Of a stretch of 40,000 nt of DNA, positions 28,291 through 36,152 are shown piece after piece (position 1 is the stretch's first letter; each line of letters starts with the position of its first letter). The notes beneath the pieces were generated by a model. That model searched no databases. It worked only from the letters and a program-made list of their open reading frames with translations, and was not told the origin of the DNA. Origin of the DNA: Symbiodinium natans (Eukaryota > Sar > Dinophyceae > Suessiales > Symbiodiniaceae); NCBI GenBank assembly GCA_905221605.1, contig CAJNDS010002768.1, positions 835,535 to 875,534 on the forward strand, written 5' to 3'. The position numbers and the translations under genes are program-made.

Positions 28291-29391
28291 GGTTCTCAGT
28301 TCTCAGGCCCGGTTGCGTGGAAAGGTGAAGGCAGAGGAGACCGCACAACGCTAGCAAAAGCTGTCCAGGTGCAAAGGACCCTATCTTGCCCACTCAAATT
28401 TGCAGACCCAGGCAAGGCCGAGCTGCGGCAGGGAAGGACACAGCCAAGGCCCCACGCGGGGGAAGCTCGTGGCCCGGAGGCCTGCAAGGGGTACGGCACA
28501 AAGACGGGACAACCTGAACTAGGGGGAGTCGAGGGACTAAACCCTAGGGTGCTAGAGGTGTGACCCAATGCAGCCGAATCCCAAAGCGAGAGGAGGCTCG
28601 GGGCCCGGAGGCCTGCAAGGGATATGCAGAAAGAACCGCCGGCTGGCAGAAGACACGGGACAACCCAAACTAAGGGGGTAGAGGGACTAAACCCTAGGGT
28701 GCTAGGGGGTGTGACCCAATGCAGCCAGATCCCCACGCGAGGGAGAGGCTCGGGGCCCGGAGGCCTGCAAGGGATATGTTGAAGTTGAGCGGCCAGATCG
28801 CAGAGACACGGGATAACCCAACCTAAGGGGAAAAGAGGGGCTAGCGAACCTTAGGGGATTAGGGGCGGGGCCCAATGCAAAGGAGCTGGCTTGAGCGACA
28901 CCGCTGGCACTTGACGCCTGAAAGAAGCTGGAGAATGCCAAAGGGGACGACGGACCAGGCAAGAGAAAGCCTGACTGAAAAGCTCGCAGGCAACGCAGGC
29001 TGAGCTCCAGTGGGCCCAGTTTGATTCCCCTGCAAGTGGCTGGGCAGTGGCTTCCGACAATGGACCCCGAAAAGAAACCTCGAGCCCTCCTAAGTACGAA
29101 GTCAGAAAACCCACGGAAGGAATGTCAGTGCCTTGCGTGCAGGTACGCTGCAAGCCTGGGATGCACAAGGCCAGGTGGCCTCACAGAGTTGGAAGGTTGA
29201 CCCGGGGGCTGCAATGCGAAGCGACAGAAGAGGAGCCCGGCCAGCAATAACCCTGACAGCAAGCCAAGAATGTAAGTAAGAAGGATCGTTGGGAGAGAAG
29301 AGGGAGAGCAGTAAAAGGGACAAGCAAGCCCGAAGAGATTACTCTGCAAAGCCTCCCTCAACACACGAAACCCAGCGAACCAAACCTCCAT
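28291..29391 (-). promoter_or_regulatory. 5' leader of YR element between A1 and the gag-like ORF
   Basis: About 1.1 kb with no convincing ORF of its own, just upstream of the gag-like start. It carries the tandem repeats at 28450-28878. It is where a promoter or leader would be expected, but no promoter motif can be shown. Confidence 0.4.
28450..28878. repeat. Three tandem units of about 150 bp in the YR element leader
   Basis: Units at 28450-28579, 28580-28729 and 28730-28878. Each has CCCGGAGGCCTGCAAGGG, then ACGGGA(C/T)AACC, then (in units 1 and 2) GGGACTAAACCCTAGGGTGC, then GACCCAATGCA or its variant. Unit 3 is the most diverged. Confidence 0.85.
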
Positions 29392-29447
29392 GAAGCTTGA
29401 GCGTGAAGACGGCCATCAACCAGCAGTTGAGACAGCTTATGGAGTCA
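29392..29447 (-). repeat. YR element split direct repeat A1 (left terminal in element orientation)
   Basis: 56 bp identical to 21567-21622. It ends TGGAGTCA on the plus strand and is directly followed by GGGTTTAGGG flanking DNA. Confidence 0.93.
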
Positions 29448-29503
29448 GGGTTTAGGGTTCAGGGTTTGGGGTTTAAGGGTTATGCCCAACTCCGTCAAGG
29501 CGC

Positions 29504-29670
29504 ATAGTGATTTAGGGACAGCAAGATCAAGGCGGCCAGTATCAGGATGCAAAGGATCAGAGTGATGAGTCCACCAAGGGTCTTGCAGGAGCAAACATAC
29601 CGGATCACAGCGGGGATTACAAAAACAACGCCATTCCACCAGAACAAATACCTCAGGCAGTCAGGCAACC
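29504..29670 (-). CDS. Membrane-protein exon, copy 2
   Basis: Paralogue of 13790-13957: LRYLFWWNGVVFVIPAVIRY, CSCKTLGGLITLILCIL and LILLSLNHYAP, then TGA. It has two hydrophobic segments. The YR element ends only about 60 bp downstream of this exon. Confidence 0.7.
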
Positions 29671-29894
29671 ATGAGGCACAGGCCTGAGCCTAGTGGCCTC
29701 ATGTTGAAGCTAGAAGAGTGTAACCATGAAACACTAAGCCCTAAGCCCTAAACGCTACACCCTAAACCCTACACCCTATAAGCCCTAAACCCTAACGGCC
29801 CAAGGTTCAAGAGTCACACCGTGCAATGTATAGCCGGTCTCAAAGGGGTATCTTAAAGGGTAATGAGTTGGGGAGGGGGGGGGGGGGTGCTAAA

Positions 29895-30035
29895 CAGCCA
29901 AAACGGAGGCTCCAAGGAACGGGACGCGGGTGCCGCTGCCAACGCGCCGGAGGAACTCGACGGACCCGGCATCGGACTCGATCTCCCCGATGCACAGCAA
30001 GAGGATCACCGTGACGATGGTCGAGCCTGCACCGT
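29895..30035 (-). CDS. Membrane-protein exon, copy 2 (STIVTVILLLC)
   Basis: STIVTVILLLCIGEIESDAG and SVEFLRRVGSGTRVPFLG, conserved with copy 1. A CAG acceptor-like site precedes it (GGTGCAG). Confidence 0.6.
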
Positions 30036-30109
30036 TGTTGGGGCACTACTTAAAAATCATCGCATTTAGTTCCTTGTTGGGTTTAGGTATTCATGGACAT
30101 GTAAACATG

Positions 30110-30600
30110 ATTTCCAACGATGACCCGGGAACAAAGGTAGCCAACGGAGCCCACGAAGTAGCATATGAGGCTCATGTCATGGAAGCCAGTCACTGCCTCT
30201 TGCAAGGCACTTTCACTCAGCTGCTGCCCGATCCAGCTATCTTGAAAGGCGAAACCGCTTCCAGCATAGTCCTCCTCCAACCAGTCGTCCACGTTGTCAT
30301 AGGCCATGGGTACCACAACAGTCATCAGCAGGGCGCTGATCAGACCTCGGAATCTGTGTCTGCAAAACCCTCTGAGTTTTGGGAAGCATATCAGGGGGTA
30401 GGGGGGTTTAATATCAGGGGGAGGGGATGACACCTTCTTAACGCTGCCCGCTGCCTTTGCCAAGGGGCCCATGTTGGTGCATTCGTTGACCAAGTTGTCT
30501 CTGGCTGCGGTGGACACACCCTTATCCTCCATGATGATGTTGTCGTTCAACACCAGGAAGCGCCCGGTGAACAAAGAGAGCCAAGAAGCGACGAAGCCTT
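30110..30600 (-). CDS. Two membrane-protein exons in one open frame, copy 2
   Basis: A continuous ORF (30083-30574) joins TGRFLVLNDNIIMEDKG, STAARDNLVNECTNMGPLA and then, after a probable in-frame intron (SSPPPDIKPPYPLICFPK), RGLISALLMTVVVPMAY, NVDDWLEEDYAGSGFAFQ and MSLICYFVGSVGYLC. In copy 1 the same two blocks are 2.9 kb apart because of the copia insertion. Confidence 0.65.
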
Positions 30601-30612
30601 CGCAGACTGCGT

Positions 30613-30980
30613 AGTTAGGGTTTAGGGTTTAGGGTTTAGGGTTCAGGGTTTTAGGGGTTTAGGGTTTAGGGTTTAGGGTTTTGGGTTTAGGGTTTAGGGT
30701 TTAGGGTGTAGGGTTTAGGGTTTAGAGTTTAGGGTTTAGGGGTTAGGGGTTAGGCGTTAGGGGTTAGGGGTTTTAGGGTTTAGGGTTTAGGGTTTAGGGT
30801 TTAGGGTTGAGGGGTTAGGGGTTAGGGGTTAGGGGTTAGGGGTTAGGGGTTTAGGGTTTAGGGTTTAGGGTTTAGGGTTTAGGGTTTAGGGGTTAGGGTT
30901 TAGGGTTTAGCGTTTAGGGTTTAGGGGTTAGGGTTTAGGGTTTAGGGTTTAGGGTTTAGGGTTTATGGTTTAGGGTTTTA
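30613..30980. repeat. 368-bp telomeric tract inserted in copy 2, absent from copy 1
   Basis: G-rich TTTAGGG units mixed with blocks of TTAGGGG (30738-30775, 30805-30850) and other variants. The flanks ...CAGACTGCGTAG and AAACTTGAACAGC match copy 1, where only TTTAGAATCTTGAACAGC is present (17820). Confidence 0.9.
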
Positions 30981-30983
30981 GAA

Positions 30984-31196
30984 ACTTGAACAGCTCGCAC
31001 GTGCAAACAGAGGATGAAAGATTGATAGCCGATAGCCGAGCAAGGCTCCGTCTGGAGTCTTCGGATTCCCAGTCCTCGCCACCTTCCGCTGGGGCAAGAA
31101 ATCTGCAACCCGCGTTAAGAAGACGCCCTCCTGCTCAGACTTCTCGGGTGCCTTAGGCGCCAGCAACCTCTTGCTCCAGCTTGCTCCCTTTGGCAA
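30984..31196 (-). CDS. Exon of duplicated gene, copy 2 (KGASWSKRLLAPKAPEK)
   Basis: Paralogue of 17830-18042: MPKGASWSKRLLAPKAPEK, FLTRVADFLPQRKVARTGN and KTPDGALLGY. The telomeric tract begins immediately downstream. Confidence 0.6.
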
Positions 31197-31384
31197 GGAA
31201 CGGGCCCCGGTGGCTTGGACAACCTATGCCTATTCCAGGAATACAGCACGACCTCCCATGCACATCATTCCGCCTCTGACCGTCATTCACCGCATTCTCC
31301 AGACCAACCAACTAGCCTGCAGCCCTCCGAACTGTTCTTCTACCGCCCACCCATCCGCACGCACCCACGCTCGCACGCGCGCGC

Positions 31385-31385
31385 A

Positions 31386-31426
<41 letters not shown>

Positions 31427-31491
31427 ACAGACACCGGCAGGCAGGCAGGCTGGCAGGCAGGCAGGCAGGCAGGCAGACAGACAGACAGACA

Positions 31492-31589
<98 letters not shown>

Positions 31590-31590
31590 A
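31385..31590. repeat. Compound microsatellite (GGCA)n-(CAGA)n-(CA)n
   Basis: (GGCA)n at 31388-31470, (CAGA)n at 31474-31494 and about 46 CA units at 31494-31586. Its ORFs in all frames (TH, CV, AC runs) are repeat-encoded. It is expanded relative to copy 1 (18237-18262). Confidence 0.95.
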
Positions 31591-31599
31591 TAAACAGAA

Positions 31600-33190
31600 T
31601 GCATGCATACAAACAGGGTTTGCGTGCTGGTTCAAAGCCTATAGCGAAAGAAAAAGTACAGGGTCTATATAGAGATATAGACAAACAAGCTACCCCCAAG
31701 GACTTAGCTTTTTGTGACTACATATAAAAATACACTCTACGTGCCCCTCTGTTGTCTACCTTATTTTGGTGTCTATGCCTGAAATTCTACAGGTGCTGAC
31801 GAAGCGTGGTTTTGTCTGAGAACAGTGTGCAAACGAGATGATGAAGTTGCCAAACGTTATATGTGAATACATCGTCTGTGGCACAAGTGCATGGCATTCG
31901 AACTGGCCCATGGCCTCTAGCTTGAATAGTCTTCATATACCAACTTAGTCAGTAGAACTTCTTCATCTTAACTACTTCCATCACTATACCCGGCTAATTT
32001 AGTTCAAAATCTTAGGGTTGGGGTCAGGGTTACGACTACATATCAAGGGAGGCGCGGCTGAACAGTATACTTTCTAAAGAGCTAGAGTTGGTCTCCAAGT
32101 ACTGAATCAATCCCATTCAGGTATGTACATGTCATACATGGGAGGTCTTGCTAAGCAGGTATACTCCATAAGTTCTGTTCATGACTAAAGAAACCCATAT
32201 GTGGTTTCGACTTCACAGATATCCGTAGCCCCTTGCTGCAAAACAAGAAGTAGGCCCCCTGGCTACAATAATTCGATAATCATGTGGCGCGCCAACTTGT
32301 CCCAGTAGCTGTCCCCATTCTGTTCCAATATGCCCGGCCACTGAACTCGCAAGGTTCGATGTCTGATATTTGACCTCCAATTGTAACCTGGAAAGCGTAA
32401 CGCAGGTGATTCAATGAACTCTTCTACAAGTTTTAAGACGAGCACGCAGTGCAATTCGTGTGGATGTGGATATGAAACAGCATGTGTGGTTTGAGCTCAT
32501 AGCATTGAGGGATTACTTTTGCGAAATTCGTTTTTAAAAACAAATGGCTCCTTGCTAAGAACAATGAGTTGCATCCATTTTGAACGAGGTATATAAGCTT
32601 AACAACAATACGTCAATACGCTCAATCACATTCGTTCCCTCGAGCTAAACCTGCAAAGAACGTAATTGCTTGTTGGAGGTCAGTTTGTACTGGAGTTCGG
32701 GCTACGAATTAAGATGTTTGCCTTGAACGAGTATTCGTGTACTCTCAAAACTTTAGTCGTAAGCTTAGCAACAATACGCTCAGTCGTATTAGTTCCCTCA
32801 AGTTAAACCTGCAAAAAACGTAATTGTTTATTGGAGGTCAAATTGTACTGGCTAAACTGCATATACTCTTGCTAGGCCCCTGAGCTTTAAGTCGTAGAGT
32901 TGGGGCTGCGAATGAAAATGTAAAGCGTCCTTCATATTCTTTCCATACACCTTGGCCTTGCACGAACATTCGTGTATTCTAAGAACTGTAGCCGGCCTCC
33001 AAGAATACTAATCAGCCCGAGATTTTTGCTTATTTACATCTTTTAAGCTTGGGGCACGAGTATATAGCTGTTCCAAATATAGCGCTACAAGTTTACTCGT
33101 TACCAGCCTATTTTTGCGTTGATTCAATGAAATCTAACTATTCACAAAACATGCACAACGACGAAGTTAGCCTCGGATTTACTCTCTTCC
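31600..33190. other. AT-richer gene-free stretch within copy 2
   Basis: About 1.6 kb with no telomeric arrays and no recognisable exon, clearly AT-richer than its surroundings. It is probably a long intron. It has no counterpart in copy 1 and contains an internal duplication (32594-32693 and 32760-32852). Confidence 0.6.
32594..32852 (+). repeat. Internal direct duplication, about 95 bp
   Basis: 32594-32693 and 32760-32852 share (A)TAAGCTTA(A/G)CAACAATACG, GTTCCCTC(G/A)AG(C/T)TAAACCTGC and ACGTAATTG(C/T)TT(G/A)TTGGAGGTC at roughly 85-90%. Confidence 0.8.
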
Positions 33191-33199
33191 CAAGTGCCC

Positions 33200-33350
33200 T
33201 TCCAGTCCATGCAGATTTCAAGGCTGCCAGTAAACATTCCTGCATCGTGATCACTTTGAAGAATTACATCTTCTGTGCATGTGCCGGCTTTCTATATGCC
33301 TGTTCTGTAAACCACCTCCCTAAGTGCGATCCGTTACACAGCTGCGAAAA
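33200..33350 (-). pseudogene. Exon of duplicated gene, copy 2, with in-frame stop
   Basis: Reads [13 protein letters not shown], stop, then [20 protein letters not shown] and TGSLEI. Copy 1 has SRIGKKKAGTC without the stop. If this is a true exon, copy 2 of the gene is inactivated here. Confidence 0.55.
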
Positions 33351-33414
33351 ACACAGAAAAAATATAATGCGTGTAAACTTGTCCGGTAGAAGCGGGGGTG
33401 TGCTACCAGATATG

Positions 33415-33578
33415 TGTATACATCTATATACATATACATATATATATATACATATAATACATATAAAAAATGTATACATATACATCTACATATACATATG
33501 CATATGCATATACATCTACATCTACATCTACATATACATCTACATGTACATATACATACACATACACATATACATATG

Positions 33579-33610
<32 letters not shown>

Positions 33611-33690
33611 TATACATGTACATATACATATACATGCACATAATGAAAATATATCTATTGCATGTAATGTATACACATACACATACACAT
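33415..33690. repeat. ACATAT/ACATCT-rich microsatellite, copy 2
   Basis: About 270 bp of alternating ATACAT, CATCTA and ACACAT units. The IYIYIY and HIHIHI ORFs across it are repeat artefacts. Confidence 0.92.
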
Positions 33691-33957
33691 ACTTCAGAAG
33701 CATCCAGGCTGGCGCGTCTATCCTGAAGCACTGCAAAACATGGGCCCTCGACGGACCAAGGGGCTGCTTCCATCTCGACTGGAGGAGAGGGCATTATCTC
33801 GGCGGGAGGCGAGACTGGCATTCTATGGTGGGGGGAGACCCGATGAGCACCGAACGCCTGCGTTTCGGGTTTCGGGTTTCGGGTTTAAGGTCCAGGGTTC
33901 AGTACGGTTTAGGGTTGAGGGTTTCAGACATACTCTGAGGGCCAGGAAGTCAGCAGC

Positions 33958-34216
33958 TCCACATAACAGCAGCGTACTAAGTCGCTCTGCCATGTCAACC
34001 AACTCTTGCATTACGCTCCCTCTGAAAGTCGGTCAATGCTGCATGCGACCGCTTCCTTTCGCACGCGTCTTGGCATCCCAGCGACAGCGGGAAATAAATC
34101 ACACGTTCGCAGGTGATACTCAGGACACCTTGCAGACGATGCACCTAGTAAAGGTTTGCGTCAGTTTGTAAAGCAACTGCTCCCCAGATGCTTGACAAAC
34201 AAACCTGACACAGTTT
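33958..34216 (-). other. Conserved 5' block of duplicated gene, copy 2
   Basis: About 85% identical to 20075-20304. It includes the candidate start MQELVDMAERLSTLLLCGAA (ATG at 34011). The upstream part (34012-34216) shows no conserved ORF and may be leader or promoter-proximal DNA. Confidence 0.5.
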
Positions 34217-34316
34217 GCATTATGCAAGCTTGCAAAATTAACTGACATGGACTGCAGGATACTCTGTGCCTTATCTGTACAAACAGGAAACTGTGGAAAG
34301 CCGCCACTGCAATCAA

Positions 34317-35549
34317 CTAAAGTGACATGGAGATGAGGCCGTGATCCTCGGCAAGAGCCAGAGAAGCGACCGCCCGGCACCCAGCGGGATCTCCATCAAG
34401 GCCTTTGCGCAAGTAGGTTGGGATGGACCCTCCCTTGGCAAAGTCGCCTGCTGTCCAGTTGCGGAAGTTTCTGATCTCCAGGTTGGCGCCGGCTGCAATT
34501 AGGGCGGCTGCGGCCTCATGCTGACCGGTGCGGAAGGCCTGCATCAGTGGCGTGCTGCCGTGCATATGGTAGGCAAAAGCTGTGAAGAGGGAAGGCTTCC
34601 CGAGCCTGTGCTGCAAGGACTTCACCGCGAAGATCAGGCGGCCCACTCGGCTTAAGTCACGCTGAAGACTCCACTGAAAGTCGAGGTCAGCCCTTAGGCC
34701 CGCCAGGTGCTGGACCAGCTCCGCAGAACCGCCCCGAAGACCTGCGGCGGCGTGGAGTGCCCGGGACAGCTGCAGCCCATCCGGGCAGCCCTGCGCCACC
34801 AGTTCGTTCAGCGCTTCCCGTGCCCCGCAGCCAGCTGCAATAGCTACGGGCGTGGTGCCAATCAGGTTCGGGGCAAGGGGACTGCCACCTGCTGCACACA
34901 CCATTCGCACGCCCTCAACGCTGTCTGACTGGGCCGCCCAATTCATGGCAGACAGGAATCCACCTTGAACCTGGGCCCTGGCTGTCAGGAGCAGCTTGGC
35001 GGCCTCGTGGTGCTTGAAGAAGAGTGCCAGGTCCAGCGCCGACATCCAGGGAGGGAAGCCCAAAGCAGGCTCATCCCTCGGAGTGCGCCTGTTCACGTTT
35101 ACGCCTCGGTCCAACAAGCTCCTGCAGACCAGGGAGTCCCCGGCCAAGGCTGCGTAGTGCAGCGGGGACCAGCCCGCCCTGTCAGCTTCGCAAGGCTTGC
35201 GGAGGCCATTCTGCAGCAAGAAGTCCGTTGCAGAGTCCGAGTCCCTGGGGTCCCTGGGCAGCAAGACGACGGGCTCGATCTCCAGGCCCCGAAGGTGCAC
35301 GCTCTGCAGGTTGAAGTGGCGCCGGAATGCAGCCAAGTCGCCCGAGCGCAGGCAGTGTCTCAGCTTCTCCTGCACGATGCTTCGCATCACCGGGGCCAAC
35401 TTTTGGCGGTCTTCCGAAAAAGAAAACTCTCCTTCTCCAACGCATCCGCTGCCAAAAGAAATCGCCGTGCCAACCAGTTCCATGGAGGTCTCACTCTGGA
35501 TCAAAATCCAGGAGCTGTCACGAGACAGCTCACGTGCAGCCCGCTCCAC
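34317..35549 (-). CDS. Ankyrin-repeat protein, intact 410-codon ORF
   Basis: Uninterrupted from MERAARELSRDSSWILIQS to SMSL with a TAG stop. The N-terminal 110 residues are unassigned. Ankyrin repeats follow: AGWSPLHYAALAGDSLVCRS and LLDRGVNVNRRTP; MSALDLALFFKHHEAAKLLL; AMNWAAQSDSVEGVRMV; GTTPVAIAAGCGAREALNEL; GSTPLMQAFRTGQHEAAAAL and IAAGANLEIRN. Ankyrin repeats are protein-binding scaffolds and are very common in dinoflagellates. No signal peptide or membrane segment is visible. It has no intron and no telomeric repeat inside, in contrast to the split genes nearby. The start is the first ATG of the frame, and a downstream Met (RSIVQEK region) is also possible. Confidence 0.85.
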   Translation of the reverse strand: MERAARELSRDSSWILIQSETSMELVGTAISFGSGCVGEGEFSFSEDRQKLAPVMRSIVQEKLRHCLRSGDLAAFRRHFNLQSVHLRGLEIEPVVLLPRDPRDSDSATDFLLQNGLRKPCEADRAGWSPLHYAALAGDSLVCRSLLDRGVNVNRRTPRDEPALGFPPWMSALDLALFFKHHEAAKLLLTARAQVQGGFLSAMNWAAQSDSVEGVRMVCAAGGSPLAPNLIGTTPVAIAAGCGAREALNELVAQGCPDGLQLSRALHAAAGLRGGSAELVQHLAGLRADLDFQWSLQRDLSRVGRLIFAVKSLQHRLGKPSLFTAFAYHMHGSTPLMQAFRTGQHEAAAALIAAGANLEIRNFRNWTAGDFAKGGSIPTYLRKGLDGDPAGCRAVASLALAEDHGLISMSL

Positions 35550-35745
35550 CTAGGTCAACCACTAGGTTTCTACCCCACATAGGAAGTGCATGAGCGACAT
35601 GGACATGGCAGGTGATGCTGGGTTTCCTTTTTGCGTTTTGTGGGCTGTGACGGGCCATCAAGCAGCGGCACCTAGCTGCGTAAGGGAACCTGAGTTCTAG
35701 AAAGGCTGACAGGTCCTAGCCCCACGGAACAAAAGGAGAGGCGTG

Positions 35746-36085
35746 CACCCTAAACCCTAAACCCTAAACCCTAAACCCTAAACCCCCAAGCAACAAACCC
35801 TACAAAGCATTTCAGATTGTGTCTCCAGGCACACGACACCACCCACGCCGGCTCCAGCTGGCAGCTGAAAGCACCTGACGCTTTGCCGCTAGGGTTTCGG
35901 GTTTAGGGTTTAGGGTTTAGGGTTTAGGGTTTAGGGTTTGTGGGTTTAGGGTTTAGGGTTTAGGGTTTAGGGTTTAGGGTTTAGGGTTCAGGGTTTAGGG
36001 TTTAGGGTTTAGGGTTTAGGGTTTAGGGTTTAGGGTTTAGGGTTTAGGGTTTAGGGTTTAGGGTTTAGGGTTTAGGGTTTAGGGT
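35746..36085. repeat. Telomeric tracts of opposite orientation
   Basis: C-rich units at 35746-35786 and a long G-rich array at 35890-36085 (about 27 units), separated by about 100 bp of unassigned sequence. The two arrays point away from each other. Confidence 0.93.
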
Positions 36086-36152
36086 AGAACCCTAGGGATG
36101 CGTTTGGTCACCTCATGTGAGACATGAGGTAGTGAACCGTGAACCCTGGAGC

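Larger units (their letters stand above)
21383..29447 (-). mobile_element. Tyrosine-recombinase (DIRS-order, PAT/Ngaro-type) retrotransposon with split direct repeats
   Basis: On the minus strand the layout is repeat A1 (29447-29392), gag-like region, RT, RNase H, tyrosine recombinase, then B1 (21785-21622), A2 (21622-21567) and B2 (21546-21383). This A1-ORFs-B1-A2-B2 pattern is the hallmark of split-direct-repeat YR retrotransposons, which use a recombinase instead of a DDE integrase and leave no target duplication. A copies match over 56/56 bases and B copies over 163/164. The element sits in a TTTAGGG tract. Removing it, with one shared A, restores TTTAGG-TTTAGGG-TTTAGGG. Several frame breaks lie in the ORFs. 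Confidence 0.88.
20368..34216 (-). other. Tandem duplication unit, copy 2
   Basis: Contains the same ordered blocks as copy 1 over 13.9 kb. The difference in length is mostly the 8.06-kb YR retrotransposon, an expanded CA/GGCA microsatellite and an AT-richer stretch (31.6-33.2 kb). It lacks the copia insertion and the 151-bp telomeric insert seen in copy 1. Confidence 0.88.

Noticed and set aside
27353-28393. 346-codon minus-strand ORF overlapping the gag-like ORF
   Set aside because: A shadow frame of the gag-like ORF with erratic Arg/Cys/His/Ser composition. The MEQLAPFSD frame has the coiled-coil-like leucine pattern.
28450-28878. CRISPR-like array
   Set aside because: Only three long, diverging units of about 150 bp without spacers, inside a eukaryotic retroelement.
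21383-29447. LTR retrotransposon or inverted-repeat DIRS
   Set aside because: The direct repeats are split in A-B-A-B order, no inverted terminal repeats are seen, and a tyrosine recombinase replaces a DDE integrase.
31215-31727. ORFs of 90-170 codons in several frames (TH, CV, AC and RQAG runs)
   Set aside because: Microsatellite-encoded (GGCA, CAGA, CA) and open in every frame.
33049-33938. ORFs of up to 225 codons with IYIYIY/HIHIHI runs
   Set aside because: They run through the ACATAT microsatellite. Only the 33200-33350 block has a paralogue-supported reading, and it is on the opposite strand.
35182-35445. Other-frame ORFs over the ankyrin gene (34687-34899, 34965-35593)
   Set aside because: Shadows of the intact ankyrin ORF. 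They lack repeats or motifs.
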